Source: Branchiostoma floridae
Taxonomy: Eukaryota > Chordata > Leptocardii > Amphioxiformes > Branchiostomatidae
Assembly: GCF_000003815.2 (NCBI RefSeq)
Contig: NC_049983.1
Span: 11,163,870-11,227,869, forward strand
Length of the DNA stretch: 64,000 nucleotides
Reading direction: 5' to 3'
The position numbers and the translations under genes were made by a program. Under the pieces are notes generated by a model, which ran no database searches, was not told where the DNA came from, and worked only from the letters and a program-made list of their open reading frames with translations. Shown in pieces: positions 11,891 to 25,024 of the stretch. Within the stretch, counting starts at the first letter, position 1. The number at the start of each line of letters is the position of its first letter.

Positions 11891-13279
11891 GTAAACTAAC
11901 CTTCTGAAGGGTTTAGATGTCTTTAGTGAGCTGAAAAGGTGCGAAATATCACAAACACAACTCTGTTTTGATGGCCTTCATAAATTATACATTGTGAACA
12001 GGTTTCATGAACGGAGAAGAAGCACGCTTTGCACAATGCTAAAAGTATATATTGATGTTTATCAAGTTTGATCTGTCAGATGCTTAAGTTAGAATCATAT
12101 TCATAACAGTAAGAGACGTTCAAAATCGATCCAGAATGTGTCTTTATTCTCAAGCTGACATGTGTTATCAAAGCAACGATTTTATGCAATAACTTAAGTT
12201 TATAAAAGATATGTCATCCTGAATGATACTTAAAGCCCTTTACCCATAGTGTTTTCATCTATGCCATGCTTGTAATAGTTGAACAATAGTTCAGATCAAC
12301 ACAAAGATAGATTCTTGATTTGCATATAGACTAATATATAACAGGTGGATCACAGATTAAACCGTACAGGTTAATGATTAACCAGTGCAGTGCACAAACA
12401 AGGCAATATAGGGCTATTAAGTAAGGCTAAGTGTTTACATTGTTTTATTAGTCTTAAGCTCCTGTTCACAAGTATGAGACAATGGGAGTTTGTAGTTTCA
12501 CTGTGCACGAGTTTGAGGTTTATTAATCATATTTTATGTAGAAATTTATTTCATTCTAAAAAATACGATGTTATGTCCATGATTGTTTTAATGAACAACT
12601 TGCCTTTCCTTTCAAAGGTAGATATTTCATACAAATTGTAAAAAGAAACAATAGAGAATAACTAGGACATACACATACATGTAAGAACAAACTAAACCAC
12701 TAAATTAAAATATGTTTATATATTAGTTTTTTTATTACATGTCATGACTTTGAAGTTTGATTTTGAGAAATGAATACTGAATGTATACAATGTAATATGC
12801 AAATACATAACTGTTATATTGATGATAATTTGTAGCCTCAAATGGAAGATAGAAGAAGTATTGAACTAAGAAATATTTGTTCAATGCACATTTACTCACT
12901 GACAGATCTTATTCTTAGGCATTGAAAGACCAAGTTAAGCTTTCAGATACTAGTATTCAACAGTCATGAATAATTACAGCATCATAAATAGTTGGTACAA
13001 ACTGCATTTCTAGTAAGTCAACGAAGGTTAAACATCCATGATGATATCACGTTAAAAGTTACTTAAGCAACCAGATGATATTTTAAAATGGTCAGACATT
13101 TCAGACAACATCCCATTATTTGCCAGTCACTGATGACAAAAGACAACAATTAGTGTCATCTGAAATGTCTAACCATTTTCTAATTTCTCTAGTTGCTTGA
13201 GTAAGTTATCCTGTGCACATTTTTCTATTACTTGACTCATGTTGTATTTTCTTCAGTAGAGAGAACGCCCACCTGAAGT

Positions 13280-16200
13280 ATGGACATAGAGGTGATAGGA
13301 CGTATCCGCCCATCAGCACGTGGGGAGGGGCATCACTCTCTCAACATCACGGGAAACCACCGCATCACCAGTAACGATGGCCAGTCCTACAGCTTCCAGC
13401 CACTCTTTAGACAGGATGCCACAAACTACGATGTCTACGCTAAGGTGTTGGAACCTCTGCTGGACCTGTTCTTAGCAGGTGAGCAAGTTGGATTGAAGAG
13501 AAGTGTCAAAGTGAAGTAAATGTTGTTTTGTCAATATCCTCCTAAATTTTGAACTCTCAGGAGGAAAAACGGTACAACTAAATACTGTTATTACTTTTGC
13601 ATATTAATTCATAGTTAGGATACAAAAACCTGTTATCCAACCATATCTTCTTTGCATGTCAATTTATCGTTAGGATATATAAACCTGCTCTCCAACAAGA
13701 TTTCCTTAATGACACTGATGAAATCTGCCTGAAACATCTAACTGTTTCCAAAACCACATCCAGTTGCTTGAGTAATTGCTACTAGTATTTGGCATATGTT
13801 ATTGCCTGGATGTCTAACCTTCATTGCAACCTGAAAGCAATGTTGAGTATTGATGTTGTAGACATTGGCCTTTTATTATACTTACTATTTGCTATATATA
13901 TTGACCCCCCCCCCCCTCCGTAATTTTCCAGGATTCAATGTATCCTTATTGCTGTTTGGAGAGACGGGGTCAGGCAAGGCCTACACCATGGCAGGAGACA
14001 GTCTGAACAAGGCTGGGATCGTCCCTCTGGCCATCGATGGCTGCTTCAACAGACTACTGGACCTGCAGGACAAACACAGAGAAGACGGCGGGGTCCGTGA
14101 CACTCAGCGGAGAGGCAAAGATGACGTGGAGCTCAGGATGTCCATGTACGAGATCTACAACGAGATTATCAAGGACTTATTGACTGAGAACCAGCAGCGA
14201 GGAAGCCTTCCTATAAAGGAGACGGCTCAGCTCGGCCCACATCTGCCTGGCTTGAACCAGATCCCGATATTCAATGCAGCGGAGGCCACCAACTACTTCC
14301 GACAGGGCTGGGGGAGGAGGACGGACGTGGTGACGGATTTCGGACCGGCGCTGGGGTACAGTGCAGCTGTGTTCCAGCTGGAGCTGTCCATGGTTACGGG
14401 TGGAAGTCCGCTTCCCAACCGCTCCATCCTGCAGGTGGTGCGACTTCCTGGAGCGGAGAAGCTCGCGGAGGATCCTACCAAGCTGCGCATGAGGGAGGGT
14501 CCGAGCCTCAACAAGTCCCTCACAGCCTTCAGTCAGCTGGTGACAGAGTTGGCCAACACCCGACACGCAGACAGGGTCATCAACTACACCGACTCAAAGC
14601 TCACTCACCTGATGATGGATGCGCTTGGGGCCAACGCCAAAACTCGTGTGCTCTGTCATCTGCCTCCGCACTGCGACCAGTACCGCCTCTCAGTCATGCT
14701 GCGGTCGTGCGCTCAACTGTCGCAAGTCAAGAACTTCCCCATCCTTAACGACCACCTCGCACAGGTACGGAACAATGGAGCTGCTTGTCCTCAGATTTAA
14801 GGTCATTACTCTAGGACGAAATTGCATGCATAATTTATGGCTAAATTCTCTGAACATATAATGTATAGTAATTCTATTATTCACTTTGACAGCAACTGCA
14901 TTTGAACTGCGGGTGTATTCTTGAATTCTGTCCTGTATGGTTGTCTTTCTTCTTTGTATCTAAATTTTGAGATTCTTTGAAAAGGTATTTCCACAAAGGC
15001 TCATTTTCTTAACTGCTTTTTACTGGGATTAGAATTGGTTGCAAAAATGCAGTTTAGAAACTCATCTAAGACATGAAACGTGTTTAATTGACTAAACTGT
15101 TTGTTACACCAAAAAACTAAAGCAAGAAATGGAAATGGTCCAATGTTTCAGACAACCATCCGTCGTCTTTCATCATTGACACTGGAGAGATCTTGGTTGA
15201 GAGTTTTTATATTCTAACTGTGAATTGATATCCAAAATCTACTTCAAGTACAGGTTTATCCTAACTATTATGCAAAAAGGGGAGGAGGACGAATTTTAGT
15301 AGTCCAAAGGAATTAAGGGTAAGACAACTGTTTGTTCCAGGGGCTGTTGTGCCAGTTCCGTGCGCGTGTCCTGAGCCTACAGGAGCAGCTGGGTTACGAG
15401 GAGGGTCACGGGAGGGCGCTGCAGCTGCACGAGATGAGAGACGAGCTGAAGAAACTCACCACAGACAACCTGCAGCTGAGGGACAAGAACGAGAGGCTGT
15501 ACCAGAAGGTTAGTCGTGTACACTCTACAAATATAACCTGTCTATTTTTTATTTGACTGTATGAGTGTATCAACTTTCATACAGCATTAGCAGCTGGACT
15601 AGTGGTAGACAGAATGGCCTGTCACTGTACGCTGAAGAAAAAACTAACTTGAAGTTCACTTCAGTCTGTATCTCTAATATATTAGTAACTATTTTCTCTG
15701 GTATTCTGTTCCGTGGTCTTACTGTTGTTGGAAGGAAAGTTCTCCTTTGTTTGACAGTGTGAGAGTCAGGGATCTCTATAGTGTTCTTGCGCTGGGATGT
15801 AGACTGGCATGACTTACCCGCCGCACCTCTTTGTGTTCGGGACAACGCCATTAACTTGATTAAGCTGGTGCCTCTCCATAGTAAATATGGTAAAAGGGAG
15901 TGAAGGCTCCAACTTTTCTGCAATTTTGACCTATTGACCCGGTTTTATTAAGACGTGCACAGTGCTGTCGCCAGTCTTGATGATTTGATACAATGAGCTA
16001 GATAACATGTACAGGCACCATCACTGCTTTCTTCATTTTCCAACACATCATATTTTACAAAAAATTCATTACAACATTAATATTAGTATAATTGGTTGAA
16101 TTGGCTTGGAAGAAATTATAACTATGGGTGGAATTCCTCCCCTAGCAAATGGCTGTTAAACTGAGAAAATAGAAATTACAAAATAGCCTTAAGTGCAAAC

Positions 16201-19200
16201 AGTTCAGTTCTGAGATTGATGCCGTTTCAGATCAAATCAGAATTTGCTCCTGTCACTGTTCCTGTATGATAGCTTCCTGTAGTTTATGCCTGTCACAACA
16301 TTTAGCATCTGTTACCGTAATACATACTGTCAAGTAAGACGGTCATGACATTTAGATTTAGCCACATATACACATGGGACAAGAAATTGCCAATTCTACA
16401 ATTCTAAAAAGTATTCAATGAAATTTGAAATAACCCTTGTGGTGTTATCGGGTAGGGTGCCCAAAAATAATGAAATAATTCACTTTTCGGATCTAAAATT
16501 GATATTTTTCTTTTTTCATTCAGTAAAAGCTTATGGTGACCACTCAAGGGACTTGAAACACAACTCATGTTCATGTTCCTATTTTGTAACCATGGCTGCA
16601 TGGTTCAAGCACTAGGAATAGCAACGTTAAGCAGGGACTTTGTTACTGCGCTTCTGACTTTAAATGAAAATACTGTACACTGATCCTTTTCAATTGTTGC
16701 CAAGTACTCCCCACCCACCACAATCCTCACATTCCCACAAAGAGAGTGAAATGTAACAGTACTTACCTGAAGGCTTGAAACGTATGGCCGTCTCCCGAGA
16801 GAGTAGCTACAGCGACTGTACTGCATATATACCTGTCAAGGACCTGATAACAATACAGCCCTTAATGAGGTGTGTTACCGGAGAACACACAAGCCAAATT
16901 GCTGCATCGCCAGGTGTTTTTAGAGACACAGCTAGTTTGTTTAGTGGCATGGCAACTCGATAAACGAGTTGGGAGCTACACAGTAGCCATGAGGGAACTA
17001 CCGGAGAGAAAAGGCATGGGAGAATATCACAATAAGGTATTACTTGATCCACTCTGAATGATACTTGTAATGTGTGAGTGTTGCTGAGAGTAAACAAGCA
17101 TTTGAACGAGCAGCTCAAAATTTCTGATGCCCTCTGTGATTACGTACGTGGCTGTTGATAAAGTAGGTAGTTATAAATGGGGTCATGGGCAACAGTTTAG
17201 CATTTCCTATCCACAAGCTAGATTAGAATTACAAATTCCTGAATGATCATTTAGATGCACATGTATCTCTGTTTATCATCACCTGTATTGTGAGGATTGT
17301 TGTTATCTTGCAAGCTGGCTCAAGGTATTGTAAATGGATACAAGGTATTTGTAAACTTCATTAGTGGTGATAAGCACTGGGGGGTATTCTATTGAAGTCT
17401 TGCACAGAAGAGCGAAATGTAATAAGGCCAATTGTTAAGAATGTCAGACTAAAAACTGCTAATCCAGCCAGGACTCTTGATTATTTTTCATGATCACAGT
17501 AATTTAAGGGCTGTCTTTTGTTGAGACAAACAAGGAACTTTCATCTTGATGAAACCTCCTTGAATCAAATCACTTACTCTTTGTTTTGCAAATGCAGATC
17601 CTTATAGTAGCTTATGTTTTTGATACTGTATTACATAAAATATCAGTACTAAACTTCCGGAAATCATGCATTTTTAATACTGATACTTTTGTTCAAGAGG
17701 ATTTTCTTGTAAAACCCATTAACAGAAATACTGCAATGATACTTCTTGTTGCTAGGTGGAGCAGCTGCAGTCCAAGTTGAATCAGATGGCTGGATCACGT
17801 ACTGACCTGTCCTCCAAACTCATCTTCAGTGAGGAGGAGAAACTACAGGTGGGTTCCATATCCCCTACATTTGATGTTGAATTGTATTTGATACCATAGA
17901 ATATGTCAATCTTTATCTTTTATTTAATATACAAGTATGGTATGGTATAAAAGCTTGAGTGACACAGCGATTTTTTTTATCCAAACCTTATTACTGTGTT
18001 TCTATGGCCCGTGTCTTTTTCAATTGTCTTGTGAGTCTGTTTTTTTCCTTATTGCTCATCCAATGAACTGACCTTTGAAGAAATCATAACTAGGTCACAG
18101 CATACTCCAGTCTTTTGCCTGCACTAAGATGTTGATGATGAGATTTCTCTATTCCCCCAGGTGTCTAAGGCATTGGTAGACCTGCAGATAGAGAATAACC
18201 GTATCCAGGAGGACTATGAAGCTGCAAACTTTGAGCTGAAGAACAAGGTCCTCACACTGGAGAATGAGCTTATGGAGGTGAGACTTTGGTTTCAATTTTT
18301 AGACCATTCTTATTTGCTTTTATTCTTTGTCAGTTGTATGTTATAGATTTCAATATTGAATCTTTGAGAGTGTCCAGCAAATTTGCATGTGTATTGGAAG
18401 TCATGAAATTGTTTATCAGTGGGGCTGATGTGACTCCTAATAAAACTGGTGCAATGGCCGAGTGTGTAGAGTGCGCACCTTGCATTAGGTAGGTTGTGAG
18501 TTCGATCCCTGGCCAAGTCATGGCTTAAGAAATGGCATGACTTAAGAAATGGCACATACTGCTTTCTCTGCTTAACTCTCAGCACTAATGAGGAAGATTG
18601 TGAGAGTTAAACGTCACTACTGGCAGACTAACCCCCTGCTGTAGTGGCTTGCACAATTGTGTGGCCCAATTAAGGGCTTAGCTACACCTAAGCAATGTGT
18701 AACAGATGTACTTTAACTTTAAGCTGATGTGACTTGGCTCTTCTTAGATCATTGTGATGATGAAACAAAACAAGAGGTTTATTATTCTAAATTCTGTATG
18801 ATTTCCTTACAGGTGACCTTACAGAAGGACAAGCTGGCCCGGGACCTGAGGAGTACTCACGACCGCCTGCGGACGTCTGAGAAGGACCATAAGGAGTTAG
18901 CTGATGAGTACATCATCCTCAAGACTAACTACCTGGCCTTAACAAAGGTTAGTAACACTGTAACACAAAGATTTAAAAATGATACTTTTCTTGCTTATAG
19001 ATTTTAAATAGTACCCATTCAAGCACATACAATTGGTATTAGCCATAAAAAAAATCTGAGATTTGTAGCTACGTAAGAAAATCTCAAAATTTTTAAAAAG
19101 AATTTTGAAATTTTACAAAAAAAAAACTTTGAGATTAAAAAAAATGCAATTGAAAAAATCTTGTCAGTCCAATTTAATCTGTTGCTGTTACATGTATTTG

Positions 19201-22200
19201 CTACCTCCAATAGAATTTAATATGAAGATTTCAAGCAATTTTTATCAACTAATCTGTAATGTATCACTAAGTTAGTAGAGCTGAAAATTTAAGACCTATG
19301 AAAAGCTTTTATCCAACAAAGGGGATTTGTAACAATCATTACATGTAGTCACATTCAAATCTTCCACATCATAATTATGTCCTGAACAGGAACATGACCG
19401 TGAGAAGGCCAGGAATGAGGAGTTGGGGATGGAGCTGTTGAACCTGGTGAACGCCACGTCCCACGGGCGGCCCGTACAGGGGGAGCTGACGGCAGAGATA
19501 GACAGGCTGAGGCATGTCGTGTCTCGGCTGTCCACACACAAGCCACAAGGTGGGGAGAACACAGTGACTGTCATGTTTGAGGCTTCATACATCACATGTT
19601 TTATTTGTTTTCGATACAGCAGGCTAATGGCCATAATTTTGTCGCTTCTGTTAAAAAATGAACAGATTATATTGGCATTCTGGCATGTTTTGGGGCTTAC
19701 GGGTCCAAGAAAAGAACAAGAGCAAAGTAGAAAAGAGTTTCCCATGGTCAAACTTGGTCTATAACAGAGACAATTAGTGTTATTTGTGCATGAATACCAT
19801 ACCAGGCCCTGTACCTGAATACCCCTAATCACAACTGTAAAGGATTTCATGATAATTGCAAAAAAAATCTAATATAGTCAATGATTTGCATATAGCTTTA
19901 TAATACACATACTAAGTCTAATACATTGAATCATTTGTAGATGCCTACCTGGGTGGTGAGGAGGAGAGACAGCAGATGGAGAAGAACCTGTTTGGTGAGC
20001 GGGAGCGGATGGAGGAGGATCGCAGGAGGATGAAGGCTCAGTATGAGGAGGATCAGGACAAGCTGGAGGGCAAGCTCAAGAAACTCAGGAGAGAGGTAAA
20101 ACTGAAGATAGCTTTTTTTGGTGATTTTTCAATTTTTTTCTCAATTTTTCTTTTAAACTTTGGGACAGACAAGGACAATGTGGCATTGCACTCATTGCAA
20201 CTTATTGTAACAGTTCCACATACAAAGTACAGACAGAATATAAATGTAGTATTTTACCTCCTTCATCCAGGTACCCATTTTTACACTTGGGTGAAGTGAG
20301 GAAGGTCATGTTAAGTGCCTTTCCCAGGGGCACAACATATCAGGACACAGGATATACCTCTATATAGGTTCCGCACCCAACACTCTACCAGTTATGCCAC
20401 ACATGATGCCTTCTTTCACACTTTACGATGTTGAACTATATTTACAATCATGATAATTGTGTAACATTTAGTACCATGCATATGCTAGTGACCTCCAAAC
20501 TGGCACTGGTTCTCAGCTAATTTGGCACGCAACATGTTGATATATTGAATGGTACTCTACAGTTACAAGAGGCCCAGGCTCAGGCCCGTGAGGCCCAGCG
20601 GAAGGCGGGGGAGACAGCTGCCAAACTGATCATGGCAGAAGGCAAGCAGAGACAGCTGGAGATAGAACACAGCAAGGCACAGCAGCAGTTCAAGGACATG
20701 AACGCTGAGTACAGGACTAGACTCATCAGGTCAGGAAGAAAGGTTTTCTCATAATGATCAACATGTCCTATCTTTGTACATCAAAAATGCTGTTTGTGTA
20801 GTCTGTGTAAATTCTGCTGTCCAGGGCTGTAACTCGATGGTTGGTCAGATGTTGGGCGGGCTGCTATAAGCAAGATTAAATCAGGCTACTGTTTGTGGGA
20901 AGTTAAAGAAATTTTTGAGAGAGACAGGACAAGACAGAAAATGCACCAACTTATCAAACTTCATCTCTTTTCAAACTTGTTCTGTTTAAACTTGGAGGGC
21001 CAAATTTCTGTAATCTAACATTCACTTCCAATAGATAGCAAATAGCTTCTACCCAAAGTTTTGTTTGCATGGATTGTTTTCTCATTGGCTTCTGTGCCCT
21101 GTCATCAGGTATGTGCAGGACATTGGGGAGTACATCGACACGTCTGCTGGGACTGCCCCACCTAACCAACAGCAGCTGAAGGACATGAGGCGGTACATTG
21201 ACGCCATGATAGCTGACACTAAACAGGCTTACAAGGTAGGAAACTAAACCTGTGAACCAGTCAGACTTCTGAGATACTGTCATGTCATTACTGATTCTAC
21301 TAAAATGTAAGATTTATGATAGATTTCTTTCTAGGATATATCCCTAGGATAAAAGCTGTTGAAATGTGCATGTTTACTAGAGGTCAGCAAAAGTGCAAAC
21401 CTCTATGCTGGCCAGCCTGAACATGCACTTTAATAAGAAGCTGCAAAGGAAGCTTTGCTCATATTCAATAATTTGAGGGCAAGGTCTATCTATTGGGCGG
21501 AAAGTGATAATTGATTTACACCTCTTGATAAATAGTCTTATCCGTATAACAAGTCAACAAACATACATGCCTTAAGATATCACCTGTTTGGCACCAAGGA
21601 CAGTTCTGTGCCGGTTTGATCACAGCTTTCCTTGTTGTAGGTAGCTAGAAACGTGTGTGATAGCTGTCCAGTACCAAGGACAGTTCTGTACTGGTTCTAT
21701 CACAGCTTTCCTTGATGTAGGTAGCTAGAAATGCGTGTTGTAGCTGTTCAGCACCAAGGACAGGTCTATGCTGGTTCTATCACAGCTTTCCTTGATGTAG
21801 GTAGCTAGAAATGTATGTGATAGGTATCCAGCACCAAGGAAAATTCTGTGCTGGTCCTATCACAGCTTTCCATGATGTAGGTAGCTAGAAATGAGTGTGA
21901 TAGCTGTCTAGCACCAAGGACAGTTCTGTACCAGTTCTATCACAGCTTTCCTTGCTGTAGATAGCTAGAAATATGTGTGATAGCTGTCTAGCACCAAAGA
22001 CAGATCTGTGCTGATTCTATCACAGCTTCCCTTGATGTAGGTAGCTAGAAATGTATATGATAGCTGTCTAGCACAAAGGACAGTTCTGTGCCGGTTCTAT
22101 CAAAAGCTTTCCTTAATGTAGGTAGCTAGAAATGCGTGTTGTAGCTGTTCAGCACCAAGGACAGTTCTATGCCAGTTCTATCACAGCTTTCCTTGATGTA

Positions 22201-24684
22201 GGTAGCTAGAAATGTATGTGATAGCTGTTCAGCACCAAGGACAGTTCTGTGCCAGTTCTATCACAGCTTTCCTTGCTGTGGGTAGCTAGAAATATGTGAG
22301 ATAGCTGTCCAGCACCAAGGACAGTTCTGTACTGGTTCTATCACAGCTTTCCATGATGTACATGTAGGTAGCTAGAAATGCATGTGATAGCTGTCTAGCA
22401 TCAAGGACAGTTCAGTGCTAGTTCTATTATATCTTGCTGATCAGCACCAAGGATAGTTCTGTACCAGTTCTATCATATCTCATCTATTTCTTCTTGTTCT
22501 CAGGCCCGTGAGGAGCAGCTGAGCCAGGCAGCCAAGACGTACAAGAAGCAGGCCAAACAGATGGCCAACAAGCACGAGCAGCTGCTGATAGCCTACAGCC
22601 AGCTGCGGGAACAGGTGCTGGCAGGTGGCAGGAGCCTGGACATCGACCTGGGGCTGTCAGGTGAGGCTGGAAATTCCACTTATATTACAAGCTGGTGGGA
22701 AAGAAATAATGTTTCACATCATGGCTTCATCACATCTGCATGCAAGTGTAGGTAGGGACATTGTATATGTAAGTCCCTCTGTGATCTTACAGTTATGTTC
22801 CTTAATGTTTCCAAATTGTGACATGCTTTGCCAGACTACTCCTAAAAAAACATCCTAAATAGTTAGCTGCATCAAAACTTATGCAAGAACAAACATATAC
22901 TGTTACATTTATGAAGGTTAGACATCCAGGTAAACAATTTTCAAAATGCAATTCAATCTCTACAACTGGCTAGAGATTTACTTCTGGACATTTCGAGTGA
23001 CATCATTGAGTGACGCTGAAGAAGAGTGATGGATGTCACTTGAAACGTCCGGAAGTAATTCTCATTTTTTTTAGCCAGTTGTAGAGATTTTTATTGTGTA
23101 CTGTACAGTTGTAGTCTTACTTACTAAAGTCTTTCACGATGCCTCAGGGGTGAGCCAAATAGTATATTATTGTGATTGTTCATGTCTTTACCCACTTTGA
23201 TTTCAGATGTGGATCTCCAGCTGTCAGATGGTGAGAGAGAGCTGCACGGAGCACAGACGGTGGAGTTGAACCGCCTGCGCCGTGCCCTACAGGACGCTCG
23301 GGCTGAGGCGGAGAGGGCAGAAAGGGCAGCAGCTAGACCTAAAAATGTCACCATACAGGAACCTCCAGGGAAAGGTGGGAAATGTTAGTGTTATAGATTG
23401 CAGTGTCATAGAGGCAGTGTCTTCCAGTGATACTGTACCATGACTACCAATAAAACTGAATATGGTATACAATACAAAGTCAACTTCATGATGCACTGAA
23501 CACTTGAAGTTTATTGTCTGGAAATAGTTTTAAAGCATTCCTCTGTTTTGCACTGCATTGATTTGCTATATTTTTAGATACTATATAGATCTTCTACAGC
23601 CCATTCCTCATATGGAATTGCACTATTCAACAGAACAATGTTTGAAGTCTTGAACATATAATTATTGAACATGTCTATGTTGTACATTTGTATCTATGTA
23701 GTGATTTATAAAGTGATTTCCATCTCCTTCCAGGCCCAACAGACTGGTCCTCAGTGAGGAAACAGTTGCGTGAGTTTGCCCTGAACACTCAGCAGGAGCT
23801 GGAGACTGACAATGCCAGGATGAAAACTAAGGTCAGGATTGGGCATGAAAAATAACTTACATTTGTACCAGCAATAACAGACAGTTCTCAGTCCTGCAAA
23901 CAGTACCTAAACTTGTCTGTAATACAAATGTAATTGTATTTGTTTACTGGTTGCCAGTACCTCTGAGCAATATGTTTGTTGTATAGATTTAATCCTTTTC
24001 CCACCTTGAATTGTATTTGTATTACATTGTACAGTAGCATAAATCAGGTCAGTATATTCTGTGTAAGCCAATGTGTCCAATGATCTCTGTCTCCCTGTAG
24101 GTGTCTGTGTTGGAGTCTCAGCTGTCAGAAGCACAGGACTACATAGACAAACATCTGGTCAGGTAAGAACACCCTTATGATGTTATAATGCTCCATAAAC
24201 TTTTATTTCCTTGCAGGTTCATTTCATTTGTTCTGTTTCACAGCAAGCTCTGCCTTAATATCGTTAAGCGCATTGAAACTGGGACAGAATTTGGCCTGAA
24301 AATTTTTGGAGCGAAAAAGCAGCACTGGTATCTTTGAATTTTACCTGGTTTCTTGGAAACAAATCTTGTTTTTAGCACGAAAGCTCATCTGTGTTGGTAC
24401 AATTCTTGATGGACATTAACAAATTGCTTACCTTGAATTTTCGGTCGCAAATCTGTCTCATGTGATAGCTGTCTAGCACCAAGGACAGTTCTGTGTATCA
24501 TATCTCATCCATGAATCATGTTTTTGTTTGGACCTGCAGGTACAAGCAGGAGATAGTACGTCTGCGCAAACTGCTGGGACAGGAGCCTGCCACCAGACAG
24601 GGCAGTGCAGGACCGTACCTGGACACTGAACCTGAGTTCTCACCCAGACGGAGAGGTCACTACAGAGCCAACACATCCAACTAG
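13280..24684 (+). CDS. CCDC78: CCDC78 ortholog with degenerate kinesin motor plus coiled coils
   Basis: Fifteen exons: 13280-13478, 13932-14764, 15341-15508, 17756-17848, 18161-18277, 18813-18947, 19390-19549, 19941-20095, 20563-20729, 21109-21235, 22504-22660, 23207-23374, 23734-23831, 24101-24162, 24540-24684. They total 2784 bases, 927 residues, all GT-AG with matching phases. Residues 1 to about 324 follow a kinesin motor (VIGRIRPSARGEG; P-loop GETGSGKA 76-83; LNKSLTAF 259-266; YTDSKLT 285-291). However, the P-loop Thr is Ala, the switch I NxxSSRSH motif is absent (about 198-214), and switch II DLAGSE reads RLPGAE (237-242), so ATPase activity is doubtful. The rest is long coiled coil matching CCDC78: LQVSKALVDLQIENNRI, EEQLSQAAKTYKKQAKQ, KHEQLLIAYSQL, DWSSVRKQLREFALNTQ. 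Vertebrate CCDC78 is reported at centrioles/deuterosomes of multiciliated cells and in muscle. Human CCDC78 (438 residues, as I recall it) is about half this length and lacks most of the motor. Confidence 0.88.
18448..18720 (+). repeat. tRNA-derived SINE in CCDC78 intron
   Basis: An A-box-like segment (TGGCCGAGTGTGTAGA, about 18455-18470) and a B-box (GAGTTCGATCCC, about 18498-18509) are 30-40 bases apart, followed by a non-tRNA body ending in an AT-rich TTTAACTTTAAG tail near 18720. This is the architecture of a tRNA-derived SINE. It lies in sense orientation between the exons ending 18277 and starting 18813. Confidence 0.65.
20255..20415 (-). repeat. SINE-like dispersed repeat in CCDC78 intron
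   Basis: Contains GGTACCCATTTTTACACTTG, GGGTGAAGTGAGGAAGGTCA and GTGCCTTTCCCAGGGGCACA. I recognise this run as a common dispersed repeat of marine invertebrate genomes, usually ending in a degenerate tRNA-like segment (here TCTACCAGTTATGCCACA on the plus strand). Orientation minus is inferred from that tRNA-like end. Confidence 0.45.
21585..22480. repeat. 80-bp minisatellite in CCDC78 intron (about 11-12 units)
   Basis: The unit reads about 80 bases: AGCACCAAGGACAGTTCTGT, then a GGTTCTATCACAGCTTTCCT stretch, then GATGTAGGTAGCTAGAAATG and a TGTGATAGCTGTCC link. Starts recur near 21594, 21671, 21751, 21831, 21911, 21991, 22071, 22151, 22231, 22311 and 22399, with a decayed end unit at 22441. 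It fills most of the intron just upstream of the exon at 22504. A lone partial unit lies at 24461-24495, beside the last exon. Confidence 0.93.
22955..23090. repeat. Hairpin MITE in CCDC78 intron
   Basis: Inverted arms of about 50 bases: CTACAACTGGCTAGAGATTT plus CTTCTGGACATTTCGAGTGA on the left, and their near-exact complement (TCACTTGAAACGTCCGGAAG, then AGCCAGTTGTAGAGATTTTT) on the right. The loop is CATTGAGTGACGCTGAAG. Phrases GTTTCG/CGAAAC tie it to the repeats at 31480-31560 and 52095-52351. Confidence 0.75.
24461..24500. repeat. Orphan minisatellite unit before last CCDC78 exon
   Basis: TGATAGCTGTCTAGCACCAA followed by GGACAGTTCTGTG, a partial copy of the 80-bp unit arrayed at 21585-22480, lies 2 kb away and 40 bases upstream of the final CCDC78 exon. 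It is isolated, suggesting dispersal or a relic of a larger array. Confidence 0.85.
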
Positions 24685-25024
24685 TGATGTACAAGTCCTC
24701 ATCTAGGATTGAAGTTGTTTTGAGTTTGTATTGTTTCATTTTGTGGTTTCATTAAGTGCTTCTCACTACATGTAACCCTGTGTAGTTTACCTTTATCAGA
24801 GGAGTACTAGTAACCTATATCCATTGTTATTAAGAACAGGGTATCTAGGGTTTCCAACTGCAAGTTTGAAAAAGTAAACCATTCTCCATTAACTTGATAT
24901 CCCTAAACACCAATTCCAATGGATATAGGTTACCTCATGGATAAAGGTGATCTACATGTACTTCAAGAAATACCCATGTAATGCAAAGGTCCAATACTAA
25001 TACAAATGTACAAATATGGGTTTA

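Noticed and set aside
16807-17118. 103-residue minus-strand frame in a CCDC78 intron
   Set aside because: No recognised domain, no splice partners, and composition like random AT-rich DNA.
22955-23090. Hammerhead ribozyme-like core (CTGAAGA ... GAAAC) in a CCDC78 intron
   Set aside because: The flanking strands pair continuously through the supposed core (TTTCGAGTGACATC with GATGTCACTTGAAA), so this is a simple hairpin MITE and not a three-helix junction.
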